Below, in pieces: positions 1-8,871 of a stretch of 64,000 bases of DNA. The DNA comes from Mesorhizobium sp. AR07 (lineage in GTDB: Bacteria; Pseudomonadota; Alphaproteobacteria; Rhizobiales; Rhizobiaceae). Made by a program: the position numbers and the translations under genes. Within the stretch, counting starts at the first letter, position 1. Every line of letters starts with the position of its first letter. Under the pieces are notes generated by a model that made no database searches, was not told where the DNA came from, and saw only the letters and a program-made list of their open reading frames with translations. The stretch covers positions 1-64,000 of the forward strand of contig NZ_CP080529.1 in the NCBI RefSeq assembly GCF_024746815.1, written 5' to 3'.

Positions 1-1497
1 GTGGACGGGCAATCTAGCAAATTCGCGAGGGAAACGCCGCTGCTGGAACGCGGCCGCGACAGCAGCGCCCCAGCGAGCTCCATCAATGGCGCAACGGCAA
101 TTGACAAGCCCGGTCCAGAAGTCATCGGGCTCAAGACGACCCTCCGGCCGCTGGGCGAGCCACTAAAGTCCGAAGAGAGCTCCGGTGGGTTGACCCGGCG
201 TCTGTCTCACGCGAGCGTTTGGGCTCTGTTCATCTATGCCGGAGGTGCCGCGTTGACCTTCGCGGCCCAGCTCGTCATTGCCCGTCTGGTGGGCGTCGTG
301 AGCTATGGCATCTACACCTACGCGTTCGCCTGGATCACACTCCTGTCCTACGGTTCGACTCTCGGGTTTCACGTGTCAGTCTTGCGGTTCGTGCCAGCTT
401 ATGAGGCGACGAACCAATTTCCGATGGCGCTCGGCTTCATCCAGTTTGGGTTCAAGGCAAGCGTCGCTGCGGCGTTTCTAGTCGCGATCGTTGGCGCACT
501 GATCGTGACGGGATCGCCTCGCAATTTGGATCCGGAACTTGCCACCAGCATGTTGATAGGCATGGCAACGCTTCCCTTGATCACGATCTACCTCGCCGGC
601 GCCGGCATTGTCCGCGCCTTTGGAGGAGTTGTTTCGTCACTCCTTCCCGAGCGCATTGTCCGGGACGGACTTGTGCTTGCGCTCCTCGGCCTGGCAGCTT
701 TTTTGACGCCGTGGCACATGGACGCGACGATTGGGATGTGGACGCTGCTGGTGAGTTCAGCCGTCGCAGTCTTCATAACGGGTGTGAACGTCCGGCGCCT
801 TTGGCCCGCTGACCTGAGTTCCGTGCAGCCGGCCTATGCGCTCCAGGACTGGTGGCCTTCCCTTCTTCCAATCACGATCATGACGTTCGTGGACATCCTG
901 ATGGGCCGCACGGGAGTGATGTTGTTGGGATGGAGCGGGGTCATAAAGGGCGCCGGTATATTCGCGGTCGGATCGAGCATGGCGATGCTGCTTACTCTGC
1001 CGCGGGTTGCCGTCAGCACGGCTTTCGGTCCCGCTATCTCGCGCCTGTTTGCGCGCAAGGATTCGGCCGCCCTTCAGGCACTGTTCGGTAGGGCCACCGT
1101 ATTGTCTTTTGCTGGTGGCGCGGCGCTGGCGCTCCCCCTGCTTGTGTTTACGGAGCCGCTGTTGCGTGCGTTTGGCGGCGAATTCGCCTCCGGCGTACAG
1201 ATTACTCGGCTTCTGGTGATCGGACAGCTATTGGTAGCCGCAACCGGGCCTCAGCAGCAACTCATGATTATGACGGGCCATGAACGCGCCGCCGCCATAC
1301 TGATGTCTGTCGTTGCAACGTTGAATGTCCTCGGTTGTGTCGTCGGTATCGCGATGTACGGCGCAGTCGGGGCAGCCATTGTCACCAGCGCGATGATGGT
1401 GATCTGGAGTGTCGCTCAGGCAGTCTATGTCCATTTGCGCCTAGGGATTCTTCCAGGATCGATGTGGCGTTTGAGAATGCGTGCGGATCCGCGCTGA
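1..1497 (+). CDS. Wzx-type polysaccharide flippase (possibly 5'-partial)
   Basis: This is a polytopic membrane protein of 498 residues that resembles the polysaccharide transport (Wzx/MATE-like) family, which flips lipid-linked sugar repeat units across the inner membrane. A polar N-terminal stretch of about 70 residues precedes the first hydrophobic segment (around residues 74-95, containing ALFIYAGGAALTFAAQLVIA). About a dozen further hydrophobic segments follow, for example near 155-170, 188-205, 325-350 and 440-475. The reading frame is open to the first base and the GTG at base 1 may not be the real start, so the gene may begin upstream. It ends in TGA at 1495-1497. The neighbouring FkbM methyltransferase supports a surface-polysaccharide role. 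Family assignment is by sequence character; the substrate is unknown. Confidence 0.8.
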   Translation: MDGQSSKFARETPLLERGRDSSAPASSINGATAIDKPGPEVIGLKTTLRPLGEPLKSEESSGGLTRRLSHASVWALFIYAGGAALTFAAQLVIARLVGVVSYGIYTYAFAWITLLSYGSTLGFHVSVLRFVPAYEATNQFPMALGFIQFGFKASVAAAFLVAIVGALIVTGSPRNLDPELATSMLIGMATLPLITIYLAGAGIVRAFGGVVSSLLPERIVRDGLVLALLGLAAFLTPWHMDATIGMWTLLVSSAVAVFITGVNVRRLWPADLSSVQPAYALQDWWPSLLPITIMTFVDILMGRTGVMLLGWSGVIKGAGIFAVGSSMAMLLTLPRVAVSTAFGPAISRLFARKDSAALQALFGRATVLSFAGGAALALPLLVFTEPLLRAFGGEFASGVQITRLLVIGQLLVAATGPQQQLMIMTGHERAAAILMSVVATLNVLGCVVGIAMYGAVGAAIVTSAMMVIWSVAQAVYVHLRLGILPGSMWRLRMRADPR

Positions 1498-1597
1498 TTT
1501 CCTGGCGCAATGCTACGCGCAAACCGCGTATGATTGTCATTCGTTCGCGTGATGCGAGTTCTTTTCTCGGCGTTTAGTAATCGGACTGAAACAGGCG

Positions 1598-2473
1598 ATG
1601 TTTCTTACCGGGCTATGGGGAAAGCGCTCGCACTTGTCAATTCCGCTGGCGGCAGCAAACGGACATTGGGGAATGTGGATGCTCACTGCCGCAACGCAGC
1701 TGGTGGCGCGACTGGGTACAAGGGTCGTCGGAAACTTCCAGCGATCAGCAGGCGTCTTGAGAAGCGAAGGGCTTGGTCGATTCCTGCAGCTGTCGGCCTT
1801 ATCGCTGAGCGAACCGCTTAGGTCGCAATGGCTCCGTCGTCGCGTTGCGGCCGATGCAAGACAGGCATTGTCTAAACTCGATACGGCAACGAAAAGACGC
1901 GGATTGTTTATCGATTGCGGTTCAAACATCGGCCAGGGATACAAATTCTTTTCTCGATACTACACGCCCGACCGCTACGATTACGTTCTAATCGAACCCA
2001 ACATGAATTGCCTCCCGCACCTTCATGCTTTGCGCTCAGAAAAACTGACGATGGAGATCGTCGCCAAGGCGGCAAGCGTCAAAGATGGTTATGCCGAACT
2101 ATTGGGTCCCCCTTCAGACCGGCCGGAACCTACCCATGAAGGTTGCTCGATTGTCCCTATACACAACGAAAGCTTGTATCGATCGCAGCGATTTGCGCGG
2201 GACCTTGTTGAAACGTTTTCGCTATCGCAGATGATCCGGGCGAAGAGTGATCTATACGACGTTGTCGTTCTCAAACTCGATGTCGAAGGGGCAGAGTACG
2301 AGATCCTTGATGACATGATCAGGTCCGGGATCCATCGTGATCTCTATGCCGCATATGTGGAATTCCATTCTCTCTACATGAGGAATTCTGAGAGACGAAA
2401 GAAACGCGCCGTGGAACGCAAAATGATCCGTGCTTTCCTCGATGCGGGCACACGCTTCAGCAGATGGATTTAG
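1598..2473 (+). CDS. FkbM family SAM-dependent methyltransferase
   Basis: This is a class I methyltransferase of 291 residues. The SAM-binding motif I is seen as GLFIDCGSNIGQGYKFF (around residue 105), followed by the acidic IEPN motif II. The late strand VVVLKLDVEGAEYEILDDM (around 225-245) is typical of the FkbM family. FkbM enzymes O-methylate sugars or polyketides and are common in exopolysaccharide and O-antigen clusters. The first 100 residues are not part of the core domain. The gene begins about 100 bp after the flippase on the same strand, so both may belong to one polysaccharide unit. The acceptor is unknown, and the start ATG is the first in frame, without a strong ribosome binding site. 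Confidence 0.8.
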   Translation: MFLTGLWGKRSHLSIPLAAANGHWGMWMLTAATQLVARLGTRVVGNFQRSAGVLRSEGLGRFLQLSALSLSEPLRSQWLRRRVAADARQALSKLDTATKRRGLFIDCGSNIGQGYKFFSRYYTPDRYDYVLIEPNMNCLPHLHALRSEKLTMEIVAKAASVKDGYAELLGPPSDRPEPTHEGCSIVPIHNESLYRSQRFARDLVETFSLSQMIRAKSDLYDVVVLKLDVEGAEYEILDDMIRSGIHRDLYAAYVEFHSLYMRNSERRKKRAVERKMIRAFLDAGTRFSRWI

Positions 2474-3104
2474 CGTCTGTCATAGGACGGATATGCGTCG
2501 GTTGGTTTGCCAAATCCTTCGTCAAGATTTGGATCATGTCGGGCTAGGGGGTAGTATGCAACGCCAGCGTTTCGGCAAACCGGTTCGGGTCGCACTGGGG
2601 AATTCCAGGAGAACGACCTATTCTGTCCAGCGTGTCGCCCAAGCTGCCCACATCCTTCCGATTCGTTGGCTCTCCGCCACCAGTCAGAAACATGTGGATG
2701 CCCGCAACGCCTGCCTTGGCGCACTCGAACGGCAGAAAGATGAGCACTTCGAGTGTTTTCCAGAACCATCCGGCGGCTGGGTGGTATGGGACAACGACGC
2801 CGACGAACCGGCGATGCTGTCCGGGACAGTACTCAGTGGCGTTTCGGAACGCGAGGCTTACATCATCATTGATATTCTTAACGGATTTGGCGGTCGATCA
2901 GTGAATGTCGACACGCTAGGATCTCAGCGCATCTTTCCAGTGTGTAATGAGCCTGATGGTATTGTGGTCTCGGTCGCGCGAGCTTCTACCGTTGAAAGTC
3001 AGCTGTCTATCACTGCTGTGCAGCAGCTGTACCTTGGGAAATCGCGCGCTGCCGGTTTTAGTAGACAGGAATAGGGCGCTACCGAATCAGACGAGGAAAT
3101 TCGC
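2474..3104. other. Intergenic stretch with possible decayed coding sequence
   Basis: No gene can be supported here. A plus-strand frame (2430-3074) overlaps the end of the FkbM gene and has an unremarkable composition. On the minus strand, the frame around 2544-2800 reads like part of a real protein (PAAGWFWKTLEVLIFLPFEC, then HMFLTGGGEPTN). It has no clear start and stops near 2544. It may be the remnant of a polysaccharide gene. I do not recognise a family. Confidence 0.3.
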
Positions 3105-3854
3105 ATGGCAACCCTCCATTATGCATCAGGTGGATCAGCCGCTGAAGTCGCAACCGCCGGATTCAATCTGGTTGACGTTCAATCCGTCGAGCAGCTCAAC
3201 GCTCTACCGGCCGGCATGAAGGGCTTGGTCTGGCTCAACGAGGTCAATGGGGCATCATCGTCCTTCATCCAGAAAGTCACTCCCTTCCTTGGCAAACCGA
3301 AGCTGTTTGGCTTCTTCCTTGCCGACGAGCCGGATCCCACCGGCAAATGGGGTACCTACGCAACCGCCGCGAACCTGAAGGCGGAGTCCGACTGGATCCA
3401 TTCCCATGTGCCAGGCGCCAAGACCTTCATCACCATGATGGACGTGGGTTCTTCCGCGAATCCGGATTTTTCGAATACCTACAATCCTGCCAACAGCCAT
3501 ATCGACTACTACGGACTCGATCCCTATCCGGTGCGGACGGGAACAAGCACGGTCGATTACAACATGATCGACAGAACCGTGGCCGCCGCTGTGGCGTCGG
3601 GTGTCCCAGTCAGCCAGATCGTCCCGGTCTATCAGACGTTTGGAGGCGGCAAATTTACGACCGATACGGGCGGCCAATATGTCGTTCCCACCACGTCGCA
3701 GATGCAGACAATGGTCGATCATTGGGCCACGCTGGTTCAGTCACCTGCCTTCGATTATGCGTACGCTTGGGGTTCTCAGCAAGGCGACACCGCGCTTGGA
3801 AACTCACCCGCACTGCAAGCCTTCTTCCTTCAACACAATGCAGAGCGTTTTTAG
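3105..3854 (+). CDS. Glycoside-hydrolase-like TIM-barrel protein
   Basis: This protein of 249 residues resembles the barrel domain of glycosidase-like proteins. Features consistent with such a fold are FGFFLADEPDP (acidic pair near residue 70), YYGLDPYPV (around 130) and FDYAYAWGSQQGD near the C-terminus, where aromatic residues would line a sugar cleft. There is no signal peptide or membrane segment. The start ATG has a good Shine-Dalgarno sequence (GAGGAAA) 6 bp upstream. Some rhizobial homologues of this type are joined to calcium-binding repeats, but this one is the barrel alone. A role in cutting or modifying a polysaccharide made by the neighbouring genes is an inference, and no GH family number can be assigned by eye. 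Confidence 0.6.
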   Translation: MATLHYASGGSAAEVATAGFNLVDVQSVEQLNALPAGMKGLVWLNEVNGASSSFIQKVTPFLGKPKLFGFFLADEPDPTGKWGTYATAANLKAESDWIHSHVPGAKTFITMMDVGSSANPDFSNTYNPANSHIDYYGLDPYPVRTGTSTVDYNMIDRTVAAAVASGVPVSQIVPVYQTFGGGKFTTDTGGQYVVPTTSQMQTMVDHWATLVQSPAFDYAYAWGSQQGDTALGNSPALQAFFLQHNAERF

Positions 3855-3921
3855 CTTGGCGTCGCGCTGAAAGGCGGCTGGCGAGAGCGCGCTGGGGTGG
3901 ATCGCGACGGTGAGCTAAAAA

Positions 3922-4797
3922 CGTGTTGGACTAAGCCGCCGGCAAGGGTGGCCGCTATGGGACGCGGCGATTGAAGGCGTGGCGTGCGCCGAAAGCGGCA
4001 CGGATATCGGTTCCGGCATGTGAGGATCGGCGCCGCGCCCTGCCTGGGAGAGGTTGCCAGTGATGACGGCGCACACTTTTGCGGACCGGCTCAGTTTGGC
4101 TTCCGAGCGGGCCGGCGCGATGCTGATGACAAGGAAGGCGACGCCCCTGCTTCATGACGTATCCTGGTATGGCGGGCGTGCAGTGACGCCGTCGAATGTC
4201 TCGATAATGATCATCTGCCCATGATGACAGGCCGGGCATTGTCTGAGGGAATGCCCGGTGATATCCTCGTAGCGGTCGCGGTAGTCCTTTGCGGATCGGC
4301 TGTCCGACGGCTCGGGAACCAGCAGGTCGTGGCAGTGGGCGAGCTTTTGCGCCCAGTAGCGATTGCCGAGAAAGCCGTAATAGCGGATGCGAGGAAAGCC
4401 CTCGGGCAGGAAGCGGCGGATGAACTCGTCGGCCGAGACGGTCATGACCTTTTGCCGATTGTCGTGCCGATAGTCCTTCCGTCGGAAACGAACGGCGCCA
4501 TCCTCGATGTCGATGAGGCGGTTGTTGGAGATGGCGACCCGATGCGTGCAGCGGCCAACGTAGTCGAGGACCTGCTCCGGCCCGGCAAAGGGCGGCTTGG
4601 CGTAGACCACCCACTCGGCCTTTCGAAGGAGTGCGAGAGTGCGCAGGAAGGCGTCGCGCTCGCTCAGGGCCTGCAAGCCAGAGAAGAACTGCAACTGGTC
4701 GGCGTCGAAGGCTTTCTTCAGATGCTCCAGAAACAATCGTCGGAACAGGCGTGAGAGCACCCGGACCGGGAGGAAGAAGCCGGGCTTGCAGGCGATC
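3922..4797 (-). mobile_element. IS91-family remnant, cut by an IS6-family element
   Basis: This is the 3' part of an IS91/IS801-type element. It contains the C-terminal half of the transposase on the minus strand. The right edge is sharp: similarity stops at the inverted repeat of the IS6-family element that begins at 4798. The left edge, near 3922, is approximate and was placed where the sequence changes after the glycosidase-like gene. The catalytic N-terminal half of the transposase, with its zinc finger and HUH region, is absent, so the element cannot move on its own. Confidence 0.6.
4152..4797 (-). pseudogene. IS91-family transposase, C-terminal fragment
   Basis: The fragment reads CKPGFFLPVRVLSRLFRRLF, then about 200 residues including YVGRCTHRVAISNNRL and IRYYGFLGNRYW, and ends in a CPAC motif before the stop near 4152. 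These are standard features of the C-terminal half of IS91-family rolling-circle transposases. The open frame continues upstream to about 4901, but those residues are an out-of-frame reading of the IS6-family transposase and not part of this protein. The N-terminal half is missing because of the IS6 insertion at 4798. Confidence 0.75.
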
Positions 4798-5623
4798 GGT
4801 GGTGTCGCCTTAATTGCCTGCGACGCAGAAGGGATGGCTGAGCGGCTTTCATGAGGCAGTCGACAACGTGATTTCGCTCCAGGCCACCATGGCTGCGGCA
4901 CGAAGTTCGCGACGATCGGCAGCTGTGAGATGTTTGCGATGGAGATGGAAGAGGTTGGCGATTTGGCTGTGGATTGAAACGAAACGCTGGCATTGTCGAG
5001 CCGACTTGAACCGCATCGTGCCTCGCTCTCATCGTCGCATAGCCAGATGGGAATTCTCAGCTCGATTGTTGGCCTTTGTGCGAACGATGCTCAACGCCCC
5101 GCATCAATTCGGCCTTTGCTGCAGAGTATGAGCGGAGCTTTGTCGGTGATCATGACACGCGGCGTGACGCCTTGGCTTTTCAACAACTTTCGCATCAGCC
5201 GAAGAGCGGCGTTCTTGTTGCGTCGGCTTTGCAGAAGGGCATCGAGAACATAACCATCGGCATCGACGGCGCGCCAGATCCAGTATTTGTTTCCCTTGAT
5301 GGAGACGACCATTTCGTCGAAATGCCACTTGTCGGCAAAGCTGCCTCGCGATCGCCGCTGAAGATGGTGGGCAAATTGCGACCGAATTTGGAAGCCCATT
5401 CCGAGACAGTTTGAAACGAGACATCGATGCCGCGCTCGGCGAGAAGATCCTCGACGTGACGCAGGCTCAGCGGAAACCGATGATACAGCCATACCGCATG
5501 GGCAATGATCTCGGCTGGGAAGCGGTGGCGCTTGTAGCGTTGTACCATGCTGTTGGTCGGAAACCTGTTCATGGCCTTCAAATATCATGCCGAGCGGCAT
5601 CTATTCGTTAAGGCGACGCCACC
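4798..5623 (-). mobile_element. IS6-family insertion sequence (about 826 bp)
   Basis: This element is bounded by 16-bp terminal inverted repeats with a single mismatch: GGTGGTGTCGCCTTAA at 4798-4813 and TTAAGGCGACGCCACC at 5608-5623. The total length of 826 bp is typical of the IS6 family. The transposase between the ends is broken by frameshifts. The 8-bp flanks (AGGCGATC and TCCCATCC) do not match, so no target duplication remains. This points to a later rearrangement, or to an element that arrived by cointegrate resolution. It interrupts an IS91-family transposase on its left. Confidence 0.85.
4849..5581 (-). pseudogene. IS6-family transposase, frameshifted
   Basis: The gene starts at 5581 with the classical N-terminus (RHRFPAEIIAHAVWLYHRFP, SLRHVEDLLAERGIDVS). 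It then changes frame, and the DDE core continues as KWHFDEMVVSIKGNKYWIWR and DADGYVLDALLQSRRNKNAA. The C-terminal segment appears in a further frame (FKSARQCQRFVSIHSQ, AAAMVAWSE) and ends at TGA 4849-4851. At least two frame changes and an internal stop separate these parts, so no functional transposase is made from this copy. Confidence 0.85.
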
Positions 5624-5629
5624 TCCCAT

Positions 5630-5665
5630 CCTGTTTGTCGCCGAATCTCACCCTGTTTGTCGCCG
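5630..5665. repeat. Tandem CCTGTTTGTCGCCG repeats
   Basis: Two identical 14-bp units, CCTGTTTGTCGCCG, lie at 5630-5643 and 5652-5665, immediately right of the IS6-family end. Short direct repeats of this kind occur at the termini of IS21-family elements as transposase binding sites. No IS21 gene is present nearby, so this may be an orphan end. That reading is inference. Confidence 0.45.
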
Positions 5666-6266
5666 CGCACCCCATGACCCGGCATGGCTTGTTCCAGCCT
5701 TCAGGCGCAGGCACTCAGCCTCCGGCAACGAACCCACGCGCGTCCATGGTGATCATCGGCGTCGACAGGGCTGCGTCCGACCGCACGCCGAGCCGACGAT
5801 GCCGCACGGCCGGAAGACGAGGCGGTCCGTGTGCATCAATCCCGGCGCTTCCCGACGGCGGTCACGCCGTCCCCGAAACCAGCCGAAATCCGAAATCCCC
5901 ATAGCAATCGCCCGTGGCCCGCACGTTCGTTCCTCGGGGACTTTCGTACGCCTGCCGGCGCCTGTTCACGGTCGGCCCAATCAGTAGCCTTTCTCTTTGC
6001 AATCGATCACGGCCGACCTTATCGGTGGTCGTACGTACCTTGGTGTTCACGCAGTCGGCCAACCACGCGAATGTCTCGATTTTGCCTTCGGCGGTGTTCA
6101 TTGTCGCCGACTGCGGTCAACCGAGGAGCGACGGCAGTCCCGTTTACCGCGTCCTCTGCGCCTCGGTTTCGAGGGAAAGGCTCGAGATTCATGGTTCCGG
6201 AGTAGGTTTGACTGGCGCACAAATGCCGAACACCTATACTGGGAAGATCAAGAAAGCGGGTTCGCC
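5666..6266. other. Stretch of 600 bp without a supported gene
   Basis: Several overlapping open frames exist on both strands, as expected in GC-rich DNA, but none shows a recognisable family, ribosome binding site or conserved-looking composition. I see no terminator or tRNA. The end of this stretch carries the probable promoter of the methyltransferase gene at 6267. Confidence 0.4.
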
Positions 6267-6959
6267 GTGAGCAAAGAGTTCAGTGTTGCCAACGCTTATG
6301 GCACGGGCCGCGCCATCTTCATGGGACTTGAGCTGCTCGTCGCGCCCGGTGCGCTCGTCCCCCGGCCAGAGACGGAGTTGCTCGGCATGACGGCTCTTAG
6401 TGTTTTGCATCTCATGAACCTGCCGGCGCCGCGCATAGTCGACATGTGCTGCGGCACTGGCAATCTGGCGTGTGGCATAGCCCACCACGTCCCCACCGCA
6501 CGTGTCTGGGCGAGCGACCTCACCGATGAATGCGTCGAAGCGTCACGCCGTAACGCCGCCCATCACGGCATGGCTGACCGCGTTTCGGTGCTTCAGGGCG
6601 ACTTGTTCGACGCTCTCTCCGGCCTGAGGCTTGACGGGACGATCGACGTAGTCGTCTGCAATCCGCCCTACATTTCGGAAAAGCGGCTTGAGAGCGACCG
6701 CGCGCATCTGATCGAGCTTGAGCCGCGTGAAGCGTTCGCAGCCGGCCCTTACGGCCTTAGCATCCATATGCGGGTGGTGAAAGACGCGCCGCGATACTTG
6801 CGGCCTGGCGGCATCCTGCTCTTCGAGGTCGGCCTTGGCCAGGACCGGCAGGTGCTGGGTCTGCTGGAGCGCAGCAAGGCATACGAGAACATCCGCGCTA
6901 TCTCGAACGAAGCCGGCCAGGGCCGGGTGGTTCTGGGACAAGCAAAGGCGCAGGCATGA
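6267..6959 (+). CDS. PrmC/HemK-like SAM-dependent methyltransferase
   Basis: This is a class I methyltransferase of about 230 residues related to the glutamine N5-methyltransferases. In order it shows LVPRPETELL (the RPETE motif preceding the domain), the SAM loop IVDMCCGTGNLACGIA, and the catalytic NPPY tetrapeptide (VVCNPPYIS). The NPPY motif identifies N-methyltransferases acting on amide or amino nitrogen. The helical N-terminal domain that lets housekeeping PrmC bind release factors is missing, since the protein starts only about 25 residues before RPETE. GTG 6267 is chosen because similarity begins there; the frame is open upstream to 5997. It converges on the acyl carrier protein operon, 32 bp away, so it may act on an amide product of that operon (inference). 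Confidence 0.7.
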   Translation: MSKEFSVANAYGTGRAIFMGLELLVAPGALVPRPETELLGMTALSVLHLMNLPAPRIVDMCCGTGNLACGIAHHVPTARVWASDLTDECVEASRRNAAHHGMADRVSVLQGDLFDALSGLRLDGTIDVVVCNPPYISEKRLESDRAHLIELEPREAFAAGPYGLSIHMRVVKDAPRYLRPGGILLFEVGLGQDRQVLGLLERSKAYENIRAISNEAGQGRVVLGQAKAQA

Positions 6960-6991
6960 GCCGGGCGGAAAACTAGGCTTTACGCCGACAA

Positions 6992-7258
6992 TCAGTTCAT
7001 TTTGCGGATGACGTATTGGGCAATCCCCTCAATGGAATCGAGGTTTTCAGGCAAGAGTTCGCTATCTTCGACGGTGATGCCAAAGGTCTCCTCGATAAAG
7101 CCGATAATCTCAAGCACCCCCGTAGAGTCGACGATGCCTTGATCGAGCAAGGACGTGTCGCTCACCAATGCCTTCGTGTCGCTTACGTAGAAATTCGAAA
7201 CCAGGAAATCGCGAATTTGCTCGCTGTAGGTTTCGGTGCGGCCCTTAGTAGTCAACAT
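6992..7258 (-). CDS. Stand-alone acyl carrier protein
   Basis: This small acidic protein of 88 residues has the carrier-protein signature GIVDSTGVLEIIGFIEE. The serine in the DS pair (around residue 45) is the expected 4'-phosphopantetheine attachment site, and the helix-2 pattern EIIGFIEETFGI follows it. It lies last in a minus-strand operon, 56 bp after the acyl-AMP ligase, and is the natural acceptor for the acyl group activated by that ligase. It differs from housekeeping AcpP, which usually carries DSLD, and so is probably dedicated to this pathway. It needs a phosphopantetheinyl transferase encoded elsewhere. Confidence 0.85.
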   Translation of the reverse strand: MLTTKGRTETYSEQIRDFLVSNFYVSDTKALVSDTSLLDQGIVDSTGVLEIIGFIEETFGITVEDSELLPENLDSIEGIAQYVIRKMN

Positions 7259-7314
7259 GAATTCGCCCTCCGTTGCGACACCAAAAATTTAGCGACTTCG
7301 TCCAAGAGCCCGCC

Positions 7315-8871
7315 TCATGACAGGGCCGTTTTCTTGAGTTTGCCCGTGTCTGTCATCGGCAGGCTGGCCACGACGACGATGGACTTCGGAACCATGAAGT
7401 TTTCCAGTCGTTTCTGGCACTCCTTCTGCAATTGCTTTTCGCCGATGGTTCTTCCATGCTCCATCACGACAAACGCCTTCACCGCCTGCCCGAGGAGTTC
7501 GTCCGGAACACCGATGACCGCCGCTTCCCGGACCCCCGGAATATCCATAAGCACGTTCTCCACCTCCTTCGGCGCCACCTTCTCGCCTCGCGATTTTATG
7601 ATCTCGTCACCACGGCCAACGAAGTAGAGGTAACCTTCCGTGTCCATCCGGCAGTAGTCGCCGGTGTACAAGACCTGCTCGCCCGGTAGCGGGCCGGGTT
7701 TGAGCTTCCTGGCCGTCGCCTCCGGCTTGGCCCAATAGCCCTTCATCACCGTTGCTCCGCGAATGACGAGCTGGCCAACGACTCCGGGGCCGACCCGGCT
7801 GTCATCCTCGTCGACAATCCACATTTCCGTGTTCGGAATGGCGATCCCGACGCTCAACGGCTTTCGCTCGAGATCCTCCGGCGGCAGATAGGTGCATCGC
7901 TTGCATTCGGTGAGGCCGTACATGGAATAGATGCGTGCGCCCGAAAACAGCTCCTGGAGCATGAGAATGTGCTTGAGCGGCAAGGCTGCCGCAGTGTTGG
8001 TGACGTAGCGAATGCTTGAGAAATCCTGATCTTTCAGGGATTTGAGTTCAGAGAGTGCCGCAAAGATGGTCGGCACGCCGGGAAAACCCGTAACCCTCTC
8101 TTGCCTGATCAGCCCAAGGATCTGCGCCGGGAAGGCGAACGAGCGTTCGAGCACCAGCCGGGCGCCGGTGCGAAACGCCATGATCATCTGGTACAGACCG
8201 TAGTCGAAAGCGAGGGGCAGGACATTGAGGATCACCTCGTCTTCGCCAAGCTCAAGGTACGAGGCGATAGACGTGCACGCGGTCATCATGTTCCTGTGCG
8301 TCAGCATCACGCCCTTGGGTTCGCCTGTCGAGCCGGACGTGTAGATGATGGCGGCAAGATCGATATCGATGCAGCGGCGCGCCGGCGGTGCGCAGCTGCC
8401 GGTGGCGACCGCCGTGTCCCAGCGCACGGCATGCGGCAATCCAGCCAACTCGGCGTCGTCGATCGACCCGGAAACGATCATCCGGAGCAGTGACGGGCAG
8501 TTGCGAGCCGGCTCGCGGAAGATCGAGTGCAGATGACCGTCCGTGATCAGCGCCGTCGGCCGGCAGTCGTTGAGCAGATAATCAAGCTTGTCGCTTTTGG
8601 TGAGCGGGTTGACGATGCACACCACGGCATTCGCCTTGAGCACCGCCCAGAAGCTGACCACCGTCTCGACGGTGTTGTCGGCGAAGATGATCACCCGATC
8701 GCCGCGTACGACCCCGGCTGCGGCCAGATGCTGCGCGATTGCATCGGAGCGCGCTTCTAGCTCACCATAGGTGACACGTTGCTTGCCGCACACCAGCGCC
8801 ACCTTGCCGCCGAGCCGGCTGGCGGAGTGGGTGAGGTAGTCGTGCAGCAGCGGTACGGCGCCATGCATCAT
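7315..8871 (-). CDS. Acyl-AMP ligase (class I adenylate-forming enzyme)
   Basis: This 518-residue enzyme activates a carboxylic acid as an acyl adenylate and then transfers it to a thiol. Its motifs are complete and in order: the phosphate loop IIYTSGSTGEPKGV (around 185), YGLTECKR (around 320), YTGDYCRMD (around 405), GRGDEIIKSRGEKV (hinge, around 420) and the C-terminal catalytic lysine in TDTGKLKKTAL. Its ATG overlaps the stop of the preceding asparagine-synthase-like gene by 4 bp, so the two are translationally coupled. The adjacent acyl carrier protein is the likely acceptor rather than CoA. It resembles ligases of exosortase-associated and natural-product clusters; the acid it loads cannot be read from the sequence. 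Confidence 0.85.
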   Translation of the reverse strand: MMHGAVPLLHDYLTHSASRLGGKVALVCGKQRVTYGELEARSDAIAQHLAAAGVVRGDRVIIFADNTVETVVSFWAVLKANAVVCIVNPLTKSDKLDYLLNDCRPTALITDGHLHSIFREPARNCPSLLRMIVSGSIDDAELAGLPHAVRWDTAVATGSCAPPARRCIDIDLAAIIYTSGSTGEPKGVMLTHRNMMTACTSIASYLELGEDEVILNVLPLAFDYGLYQMIMAFRTGARLVLERSFAFPAQILGLIRQERVTGFPGVPTIFAALSELKSLKDQDFSSIRYVTNTAAALPLKHILMLQELFSGARIYSMYGLTECKRCTYLPPEDLERKPLSVGIAIPNTEMWIVDEDDSRVGPGVVGQLVIRGATVMKGYWAKPEATARKLKPGPLPGEQVLYTGDYCRMDTEGYLYFVGRGDEIIKSRGEKVAPKEVENVLMDIPGVREAAVIGVPDELLGQAVKAFVVMEHGRTIGEKQLQKECQKRLENFMVPKSIVVVASLPMTDTGKLKKTALS

